NCBI GenBank assembly: GCA_023258355.1
Contig: JALQZL010000054.1
Coordinates: 1-9,262 of the forward strand
Direction of reading: 5' to 3'
DNA from: Wenzhouxiangellaceae bacterium
GTDB lineage: Bacteria > Pseudomonadota > Gammaproteobacteria > Xanthomonadales > Wenzhouxiangellaceae
DNA length: 9,262 bases
Below the pieces are notes generated by a model, which saw only the letters and a program-made list of their open reading frames with translations, was not told the DNA's origin and ran no database searches. The number at the start of each line of letters is the position of its first letter. The stretch's first letter is position 1. This document shows, one piece after another, positions 1-6,787 of this stretch. Position numbers and translations under genes: made by a program.

Positions 1-73
1 GCACGTTTTGACCGATCTTTGCCCCATCTTCAATAATGGCGCTTGGATGGATGGCAGGCTTAGTTTCCGTCAT
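1..73 (-). CDS. lpxA: UDP-N-acetylglucosamine acyltransferase LpxA, N-terminal fragment (cut by window edge)
   Basis: LpxA catalyses the first step of lipid A synthesis, moving an R-3-hydroxyacyl chain from ACP to UDP-GlcNAc in the cytoplasm. Only the first 24 codons lie in the window; the rest continues past base 1. The visible residues begin MTETKPAIHPSAIIEDGAKI and continue GQNV. This is the start of the left-handed beta-helix: the HPSAII...GAKIG spacing is the hexapeptide repeat seen at the LpxA N-terminus. The ATG at 71-73 lies inside the end of fabZ, so the two genes overlap by 14 bases in different frames. A purine-rich element at 74-87 can serve as its ribosome binding site. The position directly after lpxD and fabZ is the standard lpx order. 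Identity rests on the short match plus context; another hexapeptide acyltransferase is possible but unlikely here. Confidence 0.88.
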   Translation of the reverse strand, partial: MTETKPAIHPSAIIEDGAKIGQNV

Positions 74-518
74 GGCCTTTGGCCTTTGCTGCACACAACA
101 GCTCTGCGCTGGCAACTTCTCGCCCATCCACTGAGGCTGATGTCTCGTATAGACCCATGTTACGCATGAGGCGTTTCTGTTTGACTTCAAAAATCAATTG
201 ATCACCGGGTGTGACGATCTGGCTAAATCGGGCTTTGTCCACTTTGACCAGATAAAACAATTGGTTCTGATCTTCAGCGTCCGCTGATAGATAAGCGAGA
301 CAACCTGCTGCTTGGGCCATGGCCTCAATGATCAGCACGCCAGGCATCACGGGATGGTCCGGGAAATGGCCTTGGAAGAAAGGCTCATTCATTGTGACGT
401 TTTTCAGCGCTTTCAGCACCGTGGGCTCTTTGGGATCAAACTCAAGGACCCGATCTACCAATAAAAACGGGTAACGGTGGGGCAGTAATTTCAGAATTTC
501 TTCGATGTTGACAGTCAT
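60..518 (-). CDS. fabZ: (3R)-hydroxyacyl-[ACP] dehydratase FabZ
   Basis: FabZ dehydrates 3-hydroxyacyl-ACP to trans-2-enoyl-ACP in type II fatty acid elongation. It competes with LpxA and LpxD for hydroxyacyl-ACP, which explains its place between their genes. The 152-residue protein has the usual length and hot-dog fold signatures: the LPHRYPFLLVDR block at residues 12-23, the catalytic histidine H51 in GHFPDHPVMPG, and the catalytic glutamate E65 in the IIEAMAQ helix. The 14-residue spacing between these two matches E. coli H54 and E68. The start ATG at 516-518 overlaps the lpxD stop by one base in a TAATG junction, so translation is probably coupled. A purine-rich AGAAAGGA lies about 11 bases upstream. 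The stop lies inside lpxA. Nothing is missing or unusual in the protein. Confidence 0.97.
   Translation of the reverse strand: MTVNIEEILKLLPHRYPFLLVDRVLEFDPKEPTVLKALKNVTMNEPFFQGHFPDHPVMPGVLIIEAMAQAAGCLAYLSADAEDQNQLFYLVKVDKARFSQIVTPGDQLIFEVKQKRLMRNMGLYETSASVDGREVASAELLCAAKAKGHDGN
74..87 (-). promoter_or_regulatory. Tandem AAAGGCC element, likely lpxA ribosome binding site
   Basis: Immediately upstream of the lpxA ATG the minus strand reads AAAGGCC twice in a row. The upstream copy puts an AAAGG Shine-Dalgarno-like core about 9 bases before the ATG, which is a good distance; the downstream copy would be too close. The element also encodes part of the Ala-Lys-rich tail of FabZ, so the repeat may simply be coding. 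Function is inferred from position only. Confidence 0.4.
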
Positions 519-1540
519 TAGTCTGAGGATCCTTTCTCAATTTTCTTCAGGCGACCAATCCAATCATCCAGTTTAGCCAAGCGAGCCAGTACTCGCTTCC
601 ATCGTTGATGTGGCTGAGCTGGTATACCAGAGCCATAAGTGCCCGGTGAGTTGATCGAACTGACCACAGTACTCATCGCTGTGATGATCACTTGGTCGGT
701 AATGGTCAAGTGGCCACCAATGCCACTGGCGCCGGCAATCATACAATAAGACCCAATGGTCGTCGAGCCAGCAATGCCGACGCATCCGGCGATCGCAGTA
801 TGGTCTCCAATGCAAACATTGTGCGCAATCTGCACTTGGTTGTCGATGCGCACATCATTACCCAAGATGGTATCCCCCAACGCACCACGGTCGATGGTGG
901 TGTTGGCACCAATTTCACAGTCATCGCCAAAGACAACCCGACCCAGTTGAGGGACCTTCTGCCAGTGGCCATTGTCTAGAGCCACGCCAAAGCCATCCGC
1001 ACCAATCACCACACCGGGGTGCACGATTGTCCTTTGACCAAGCTGGCAGTCATGACCCACAAAGACGCGTGCCACTAGACGGCTATCCGCTGCAATCTCA
1101 GCATTCGCTTCCACAATAGAGTGAGGGCCCAAGATGACCCTAGCGCCAATTTTGCAATTTGCCCCGACCACGCAATGATCACTAATGGCAGCTGTTGGGT
1201 GAATCTCTGCGCTGGGATCAATACACGCAGTGGCGGCAACCCCCGGGGCAGGATGGGCCAATGGATGCATCAAAGTCAGCGCCTTGGCCCAAGTAGCGTA
1301 GGGATTGTCTGAGATCAGTGCGGCATGCGGGTAGGTTTGTGCATGTCCTGGGCTTAAAATCACCGCACCCGCTTTGGTGCTCGCTAAGAATTTCTTATAG
1401 CTTGGATTAGCCAAAAAAGTCAGCGCATGAGGCCCTGCTTTTTCTAAGGTGGAGACGCCTTCCAGACAAAGATCGCCATCTCCTTGATAATCGAGCCCAA
1501 GTGTCTCAGCTAATTGAGCAAGGGTGAACGACTGGGTCAT
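518..1540 (-). CDS. lpxD: UDP-3-O-(3-hydroxyacyl)glucosamine N-acyltransferase LpxD
   Basis: LpxD adds the N-linked hydroxyacyl chain to UDP-3-O-acylglucosamine, the third step of lipid A synthesis, in the cytoplasm with acyl-ACP as donor. The 340-residue protein has the expected three parts. An N-terminal uridine-binding domain covers about residues 1-100 and includes ALTFLANPSYKKFL. A long left-handed beta-helix of hexapeptide repeats covers about 105-300. A short C-terminal helical tail is rich in Lys and Arg. The family catalytic histidine is H240 in QVQIAHNVCIGD (E. coli H239), and the second conserved histidine is H277 in GIGGHLTI (E. coli H276). The ATG at 1538-1540 shares an ATGA junction with the skp stop (4-base overlap), and the stop overlaps fabZ by one base. 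It lies between skp and fabZ as in most gammaproteobacteria. Confidence 0.97.
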   Translation of the reverse strand: MTQSFTLAQLAETLGLDYQGDGDLCLEGVSTLEKAGPHALTFLANPSYKKFLASTKAGAVILSPGHAQTYPHAALISDNPYATWAKALTLMHPLAHPAPGVAATACIDPSAEIHPTAAISDHCVVGANCKIGARVILGPHSIVEANAEIAADSRLVARVFVGHDCQLGQRTIVHPGVVIGADGFGVALDNGHWQKVPQLGRVVFGDDCEIGANTTIDRGALGDTILGNDVRIDNQVQIAHNVCIGDHTAIAGCVGIAGSTTIGSYCMIAGASGIGGHLTITDQVIITAMSTVVSSINSPGTYGSGIPAQPHQRWKRVLARLAKLDDWIGRLKKIEKGSSD

Positions 1541-2067
1541 GGGCTAATTGAGGCGTTGTTGGCATCCACTTCAAGCCAGTCCAAGACATCCTGTGTGATA
1601 TCCAAACGATCTGAGGCAAAAGCCACTGGACTGGTGAGGATCAAATCGTATTGACCAGCTCTGGCCACCTCCGCGACGGCCAATTCAATGGTTTCCTCAA
1701 GTGCAGTGGTCTCTGCTGAGGTTCTAAAGCGCACTTCTTCTGCTAAGTCCTCACGTCGACGCTCAATCGATCGGCGGAGGTTCCTAATGTCCAACTCCAT
1801 TGATTGGCGTTGAGATAGGGTTAATGAGCCGTCTTCTTGGACCTGACTTTCCATCGCTTCTAGACGCTGTTCGTCAGCCAATACTGCCTCGTTACGTGGC
1901 CTGAACTCTCGGTCAAGGTTGTCTCTGACTTGCTGGACCTGTGGTGCTTCAGAGAACAGGCGTTTCATATCGACATAACCAATTTTCGCCTCCTGGGCAT
2001 TGGCAGTGCCAAAGCCAACCAAGGCGAATAAGCAGACCCCGACACACCAAAGCCTGCGTTTTGACAT
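1537..2067 (-). CDS. skp: Periplasmic chaperone Skp/OmpH
   Basis: Skp is a trimeric periplasmic chaperone that holds unfolded outer-membrane proteins after Sec export and before the BAM complex inserts them. The frame stays open up to 2121, but I place the start at the ATG at 2065-2067. From there the protein is 176 residues and opens with a clean signal peptide: MSKRR, then a hydrophobic core, then GTANA with likely cleavage before QEAKIG. The longer reading would bury that signal and overlap bamA by about 50 bases. The mature N-terminus KIGYVDMKRLFSEAPQ is the OmpH family signature. It is followed by a charged, Arg- and Glu-rich heptad-like stretch at about residues 50-140, expected for the coiled-coil tentacles, and a C-terminal beta segment YDLILTSPVAFAS. 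One base separates it from the bamA stop. The sequence is more divergent than its neighbours, as is common for Skp. Confidence 0.93.
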   Translation of the reverse strand: MSKRRLWCVGVCLFALVGFGTANAQEAKIGYVDMKRLFSEAPQVQQVRDNLDREFRPRNEAVLADEQRLEAMESQVQEDGSLTLSQRQSMELDIRNLRRSIERRREDLAEEVRFRTSAETTALEETIELAVAEVARAGQYDLILTSPVAFASDRLDITQDVLDWLEVDANNASISP

Positions 2068-2068
2068 A

Positions 2069-4504
2069 TCAGAATACCTGTCCAAAACTGAATTGCAGGG
2101 CTTGCGTCTCATCACCTGCACGCTTTTTGAGCGGTTGAGCTAAGTTAATGATGATCGGACCAATCGGTGCTTGCCAAGTCACGGACAGCCCTGTGGATGC
2201 TCTGAAAAGGTTGGCATCAAAGGTGTCGTAATTGGAGAAGACATTGCCGACGTCAACAAACCATGACAGCCGTGTGCCCGAGGCCTCAACGAAGGGGATT
2301 GGGAACGCTAACTCAAAACCACCAGAGACTTTGAAGTCACCACCGACAGAGCGACAGAACCGATCCTTCGGTCCCAGCGAGTTGTCATCAAAGCCCCGAA
2401 TGTCGGTGACGCCACCGGCGAAGAAGTGCTCATAAAAAGGCAGGCCTGTATCCAGTGTCACGATTTCATCGAGTTGACACTGACCAGCCACACGCTCTGG
2501 CTCAACAGGCTCTAAAGCGAGCGCCTTGTCGTAGTTGTCATACGTGTTTCCGTAGGAGATATCCGCTTTTATGCTGAAAGCCATGCTGTTACCGACAGGC
2601 CAGTATTTTCGGCCACGGTATGACACCTTGTAGTACTCGCGCGTGCTTCCTGGCAGCGTGAATTCAGAGGTCAAGCGGTTCAGAGAGCCCATGGTGGGGT
2701 TAAGGTAATGATTTCGGCTATCGCGTGCCCAAGTCGCATCCAGCACGTAAGAGGTCACGCGTCGCTCTGATGATGAAATCAATCCATCTTGGTCTTGGTC
2801 TAGTGAAATCCCCAATGGTCGTTCAGCCGGTGTTGCGAGGATCACAGGACTGTCGGGATCAGCGGGATCCGTGGGGACAAATGAGACAGGGAGGTTAATA
2901 TCCACCCGTTGCGCTGTTGCGCCGACCCTCACAAAATCAAGTTCTGTCAGTGGGAATCCAAAGCTCACGCCGGCAGCTGCCTGACTGGTTGAGAAAGACG
3001 AGATATTGGCCTCGCCCTGATCAAATTCGGTGTAGCGCAGGAAGAAGCCACGAGAGACGCCATCATCCGTGTAGTAGGGGTTGGTATAACTAAGCCCAAT
3101 TTGAGAGATGATGGCGCTACGAGAGACAGCGACACCAACTTGACGACCTGATCCGAGAAAGTTGTTCTGCTCAACGGAGATGGATGCAATTAGCCCCTGA
3201 ATTTGAGAGTATCCAAACCCAACTTGGAAGTTACCAGAGGGCGTCTCCTCAACACTGACAATGACATCGATTTGGTCGTCTGTGCCATCGACGGGCTCAG
3301 TGTCAATATTCACATTATCAAAAAAGCCCAGACGCTCAATTCGGATCTTCGAGCGATCAATCAATGACTGAGAGAACCATGAGCCTTCAAACTGACGCAT
3401 TTCTCGACGAAGCACTTCATCCTTACTCTGATCATTGCCTACGAATTCAATGCGTCTAACATAAACACGCTTACCAGGATCAATAAAAAAGTTCAGAGTC
3501 ACTTCTTGGTTAGCGCGGTCTAATCTTGGTGTGGGATTGACATTGGCAAATGCGTAGCCGATGTTCGACAAAACAGAAGTGATATTGTCCACTGAGGACT
3601 CAATATCTTTCCGAGAGAAACGCTGCCCCGGCTCGACCATGATCAGTTGTCTAAGCACTTCTTCTGACAGTACAAGATCCCCTGTCAAAGTGACATCATT
3701 CACGGTGAAGACCTGACCCTCGCGGATATTGGCGGTGACAAAAATATCTTTAGAATCCGGACTGATGGCGACCTGGGTAGACTCAATTGCAAAATCAATA
3801 TAGCCACGGTCTAGATAAAATGAACGAAGCGTTTCTAAGTCGCCAGAGAGTTTTTCACTGGTATATTCCGTACGGCCTTTCCAAAACATCCAGCCACGCT
3901 CTGAGTCTGTCTCAAAATCCTCTCTTAACTCATCCTCGCTGAAACTTTCGTTGCCAACGATATTGATGTGTCTTACCTGTGCCTGATCACCTTCAATGAT
4001 TCGGATGACTAGGGCAACGCGGTTTCTTACCAAGTCACTCACTTGGGTCTGGACATCTACATTGTAGTAGCCACGGCCAAAGTACTGACGAACAAGCTCT
4101 TGTTTGACTCGGTCAAGGTCGACTTGATTGAAGATTTCGCCCTCAGCAATCCCAATGCCTGCCAAGGCAGGCATCATTTCATCTGTTTTGATCTGTCGGT
4201 TACCACTGATCGAGATGGCTGAGATCGCAGGTCGCTCATCGACTTGAATAATCAGCGTGTTGCCATCCCTGAGTAGCTGCACATCCGAGAAGAATCCGGT
4301 TTGATAGAGATCTCTGATGGTGCTGCGCGCCAAGGCTGAGCTGAATTCATCGCCGACCTCGACAGGGATAAAGCTAAATATATTCCCTTCTGAGATCCGT
4401 TGGATGCCATCAACACGGATGTCCTCAATAATGAAGCGCTCTGCCAGCGCAGAGTTGGCGAGAATCATGAGGGCCAATAAAATAAGCAGTTTTTTCATAT
4501 ACAT
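2069..4504 (-). CDS. bamA: Outer-membrane protein assembly factor BamA
   Basis: BamA is the essential Omp85 core of the BAM complex, folding beta-barrels into the outer membrane. Its 811 residues include a signal peptide (MKKLLILLALMILANSALA, cleaved before ERF). Five POTRA domains lie at roughly 22-92, 93-173, 176-264, 267-345 and 348-421 by comparison with E. coli, followed by a 16-strand barrel ending in the aromatic beta-signal LQFSFGQVF. The conserved loop-6 motif appears as IRGF at 702-705. Two ATGs, at 4504 and 4498, are in frame; the second (809 residues, MKKLL) is the more typical start, and an upstream GAGAG could serve either. Unusual features: residues 569-580, in the region matching extracellular loop 3, form a canonical EF-hand calcium loop after an Asp/Pro-rich stretch (544-563). 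The only two cysteines, C676 and C717, lie on either side of IRGF. A 40-base gap separates it from rseP, and it runs directly into skp. Confidence 0.97.
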   Translation of the reverse strand: MYMKKLLILLALMILANSALAERFIIEDIRVDGIQRISEGNIFSFIPVEVGDEFSSALARSTIRDLYQTGFFSDVQLLRDGNTLIIQVDERPAISAISISGNRQIKTDEMMPALAGIGIAEGEIFNQVDLDRVKQELVRQYFGRGYYNVDVQTQVSDLVRNRVALVIRIIEGDQAQVRHINIVGNESFSEDELREDFETDSERGWMFWKGRTEYTSEKLSGDLETLRSFYLDRGYIDFAIESTQVAISPDSKDIFVTANIREGQVFTVNDVTLTGDLVLSEEVLRQLIMVEPGQRFSRKDIESSVDNITSVLSNIGYAFANVNPTPRLDRANQEVTLNFFIDPGKRVYVRRIEFVGNDQSKDEVLRREMRQFEGSWFSQSLIDRSKIRIERLGFFDNVNIDTEPVDGTDDQIDVIVSVEETPSGNFQVGFGYSQIQGLIASISVEQNNFLGSGRQVGVAVSRSAIISQIGLSYTNPYYTDDGVSRGFFLRYTEFDQGEANISSFSTSQAAAGVSFGFPLTELDFVRVGATAQRVDINLPVSFVPTDPADPDSPVILATPAERPLGISLDQDQDGLISSSERRVTSYVLDATWARDSRNHYLNPTMGSLNRLTSEFTLPGSTREYYKVSYRGRKYWPVGNSMAFSIKADISYGNTYDNYDKALALEPVEPERVAGQCQLDEIVTLDTGLPFYEHFFAGGVTDIRGFDDNSLGPKDRFCRSVGGDFKVSGGFELAFPIPFVEASGTRLSWFVDVGNVFSNYDTFDANLFRASTGLSVTWQAPIGPIIINLAQPLKKRAGDETQALQFSFGQVF
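2765..2800 (-). other. EF-hand-type calcium-binding loop encoded in BamA barrel loop
   Basis: These 12 codons encode DQDQDGLISSSE, BamA residues 569-580. They fit the canonical EF-hand loop at each key position: Asp at 1, 3 and 5, Gly at 6, Ile at 8, Ser at 9 and Glu at 12. By rough alignment with E. coli BamA they fall in the long extracellular loop between barrel strands 5 and 6 (loop 3). Calcium binding is inferred from the motif alone. The flanking helices of a full EF-hand are not evident, so it may be an isolated Dx[DN]xDG-type loop as in many secreted proteins. Confidence 0.6.
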
Positions 4505-4544
4505 CCGTCTCTCGAGGGTCTTGGTCTTGGCAAAGCCTTTGAGT

Positions 4545-5921
4545 TTAGGCGATTAACCGTAATATATCGTTAAAAATGGCAATTCCCATTAACATCACCA
4601 CCAGAATAACCCCCAAATATTGGCCCAGTGCCTGTGTTTGCTCAGACACCGGTGAACCTTTAAAAATTTCAATCAGGTAATACATCAAGTGCCCGCCGTC
4701 TAACATTGGGATTGGCAAGAGATTGATGATGGCCAGCGATAAGCTGATGATACCGAGAAAAAATAAGAATCTTGATAGGCCGAGTCGGGCGGATTGATCG
4801 GCCAGACGGGCTACTGTGATGGGTCCAGACAGGTTGTCTAGGGAGGCTCGACCGACAATCATGCGACCAAGCATACCCACAGTCGCCGCACTCAGGCGCC
4901 AGGTCTCTGAAAGCCCTCTACCCAATGACTCAAGCGGGCCGAGACGCTCGATCACAAAAGCTCTCGTGATTTCAGTGCGCTGAGCTTCGGTCAGTTCAGG
5001 GGCTTGAATCCCCACGACCGGCCGCCCGGTATCTGTGTCCATCATGGGCTCCACAGACACGATCAGCGGCTCTCCTCGACGCTCAAGGGAAAACACCAAG
5101 GGTTGCAATTCACCATTGGCATTTTGTGCTTCCTCAGGAATGATGCTGACAATATCAGCCCAACGACTGACCGGTCGATCATTGATGGCCACAATTAAAT
5201 CCCCTGCCGCCAGTCCAGACAGGCTCGCCGGAGATCCCTCTGAGACGGCACCAATGCTTGCAGGTAGCTCAGGACGCCACGGGCTAAGACCAATGGCCTC
5301 AAGGGTCTGTGACTCCTTGAAGTCCGCAGGCAGTTGGCTGAGGTCAAGGCGGGCGGTGCGCCGGGACTGACCAATCGTTTCAACCTCAAGCTCTGCCACG
5401 CCTCTATCCAATGCGATGGGGACCAAGGTCAGCAGGGCATGTGTCCACGTATTCACTGGTTCGCCATTAATCACTTGGATTTCATCTTTGGCTTGGAGAC
5501 CCGCCTCGAGTGCGATCCCCGTGGGTTCCCCAATGACCGGTCGCATCGCCGCAATACCGATCATAAACATCAGCCAAAACGCGGCTGCCGCAAAGACCAA
5601 ATTGAAAATCGGTCCCGCAGCGACGATGGCAATGCGTTGACCGACAGGTTTGCGGTTGAAAGACTCGCTGGTTTGATCGGTAGGAACAGGCGCCACACGC
5701 TCATCTTGCATCTTGACATAGCCCCCGAGCGGGATGGCTGCCACTTGGTAACGTGTTCCATCAGCCCCGGTCCTAGACCACAGTGGCCGCCCAAAGCCCA
5801 CGGAGAAGACCAGCACCCGAACACCACACCTCCGAGCTACCCAGAAATGTCCAAATTCGTGGAAGGTCACCAGTAGCCCTAAGGCCACAATTAACCAGAA
5901 GATGGGGCCAATCACATCCAT
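4545..5921 (-). CDS. rseP: RIP metalloprotease RseP (site-2 protease, sigma-E pathway)
   Basis: RseP is an inner-membrane zinc protease that cuts the anti-sigma factor RseA within the membrane after DegS cleavage, releasing sigma-E when outer-membrane proteins misfold; it also removes leftover signal peptides. The 458-residue protein is close to the E. coli length (450). The zinc motif HEFGH is at 21-25 in the first membrane segment. LGGYVKM (65-71) is the conserved membrane-associated hairpin. Further membrane segments lie near 98-121, 383-403 and 433-452. Two PDZ regions lie at about 127-185 and 222-292. The third zinc ligand is in the NLLPIPMLDGGH motif (D408). Placement just before bamA and skp fits its job in envelope stress control. 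The ATG at 5919-5921 lacks a strong Shine-Dalgarno sequence, the nearest candidate being GAGAG about 15 bases upstream, so the start is less certain than the rest. Confidence 0.96.
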   Translation of the reverse strand: MDVIGPIFWLIVALGLLVTFHEFGHFWVARRCGVRVLVFSVGFGRPLWSRTGADGTRYQVAAIPLGGYVKMQDERVAPVPTDQTSESFNRKPVGQRIAIVAAGPIFNLVFAAAAFWLMFMIGIAAMRPVIGEPTGIALEAGLQAKDEIQVINGEPVNTWTHALLTLVPIALDRGVAELEVETIGQSRRTARLDLSQLPADFKESQTLEAIGLSPWRPELPASIGAVSEGSPASLSGLAAGDLIVAINDRPVSRWADIVSIIPEEAQNANGELQPLVFSLERRGEPLIVSVEPMMDTDTGRPVVGIQAPELTEAQRTEITRAFVIERLGPLESLGRGLSETWRLSAATVGMLGRMIVGRASLDNLSGPITVARLADQSARLGLSRFLFFLGIISLSLAIINLLPIPMLDGGHLMYYLIEIFKGSPVSEQTQALGQYLGVILVVMLMGIAIFNDILRLIA

Positions 5922-5989
5922 ATAAACATCATATAACTCTCAGCACTTTGACCTATTGTACTGGTTCTTGCCACCCTGTTTGGAGGCGA
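5922..5989 (-). other. 68-base intergenic gap between cdsA and rseP, no dxr
   Basis: This is the longest non-coding stretch in the window and the place where dxr sits in Pseudomonas-type clusters. I see no reading frame resembling the C-terminus of DXR, no hairpin followed by a T-run, and no convincing promoter. The minus strand does hold a TACAAT at 5955-5960 that resembles a sigma-70 -10 box. The best -35 partner at a 16-base spacing (CAAACA, 5977-5982) matches only three of six consensus positions, so a local promoter for rseP is possible but weakly supported. Confidence 0.5.
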
Positions 5990-6787
5990 TTATGCGGGTG
6001 GGTAGAGGGTCACCATCAGGGTGAAAAAAGGCAGGGCTGCGCCTAGGCTGTCGAGTCTGTCGAGAATGCCGCCGTGACCCGGCAGTAACTGCGAGCTGTC
6101 TTTAAGATGGGCTTGGCGCTTGAGTAGACTAATGAAGAGATCACCGATGATCGAAATCACCGCTAAGAACAAGCCGCCGCCAATGAATATTGGGAGCGCC
6201 ATCGGTACAGAAACTGGGAGCCAGTAGCCTGCCAAAGGTGTCATGACCGCCGCTGCCAGCCCGCCACCAACGGCGCCCGCCCAGGTCTTACCGGGGCTAA
6301 TGCTCGGTGCTAGTTTCCTCTTGCCGAAGGCTTTTCCTGAAAAATAAGCACCCACATCGGCTGATGCGATGATCAAGATCAGCCACACGGGTAGCCAAGG
6401 ATTGATTCCTTGCAGGGTCACTAGGGAAAACCAAGTCCCCAGCAAGATCGATGCCATTAATGCATAGACCACCATAGCTGGCGCAGGCTTTTGGGGCTTG
6501 GCAAGCCACAGTGCAGGGATGACCCAGAGGATGCAAACGGTAGCCAGGAGTGTGGTGGTCGAGGCGATACTCTGCCAGATAATCACACCAACGAAGAGCA
6601 GTAATCCTGGAAACAAAACGCCAGCCCAAGGAGGAGATCCTTTTGCCAATCGCGTGGCTTCCCAGCCACCGAGGCCGAGGACCACCAAACCCACCACAAC
6701 ACTAAACGCCTCAGGTGCTAGCCCAAAGATTGCGGCCAAAACAACCAGCGCCATGACGATGGCCGTCAGCACTCGTGTTTTAAGCAT
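5990..6787 (-). CDS. cdsA: Phosphatidate cytidylyltransferase (CDP-diglyceride synthase) CdsA
   Basis: CdsA converts phosphatidic acid and CTP to CDP-diacylglycerol, the precursor of all major phospholipids, in the inner membrane. The frame is open up to 6832, but I choose the ATG at 6785-6787. It gives a 265-residue protein starting MLKTRVLTAI, directly followed by the first membrane helix as in other CdsA proteins; the longer form would overlap uppS by over 50 bases. Several hydrophobic helices fill residues 5-120. The conserved cytoplasmic block with SADVGAYFSGKAFGK and ISPGKTWAG follows near 132-161. The family signature occupies S220 to D246, with KR at 223-224, KD at 229-230, the HGG at 238-240 and DRLD at 243-246, matching the expected pattern at each position. 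It overlaps uppS by 8 bases. The lipid-synthesis role pairs with uppS upstream. Confidence 0.96.
   Translation of the reverse strand: MLKTRVLTAIVMALVVLAAIFGLAPEAFSVVVGLVVLGLGGWEATRLAKGSPPWAGVLFPGLLLFVGVIIWQSIASTTTLLATVCILWVIPALWLAKPQKPAPAMVVYALMASILLGTWFSLVTLQGINPWLPVWLILIIASADVGAYFSGKAFGKRKLAPSISPGKTWAGAVGGGLAAAVMTPLAGYWLPVSVPMALPIFIGGGLFLAVISIIGDLFISLLKRQAHLKDSSQLLPGHGGILDRLDSLGAALPFFTLMVTLYPPA

Noticed and set aside
2068..2121. Longer N-terminal extension of Skp overlapping the end of bamA
   Set aside because: It would add 18 residues before an obvious signal peptide and overlap the bamA beta-signal codons; the internal ATG at 2065-2067 is one base after the bamA stop and gives a normal secreted protein.
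4505..4544. Possible terminator or regulatory hairpin in the rseP-bamA gap
   Set aside because: Only a short AAAGGCTTT palindrome and a small AAGACC direct repeat are present; there is no stable stem and no T-run.
5334..5876. Plus-strand 180-residue open frame opposite rseP
   Set aside because: It lies wholly antisense to a well-supported rseP, has no recognisable domain, and its His/Arg/Pro-rich composition is typical of a reverse-complement shadow frame.
5944..5982. Possible sigma-E promoter upstream of rseP
   Set aside because: A TCAAA is present on the minus strand, but at 15 to 17 bases upstream there is nothing close to GGAACTT; the nearest GAACC is only 11 bases away.
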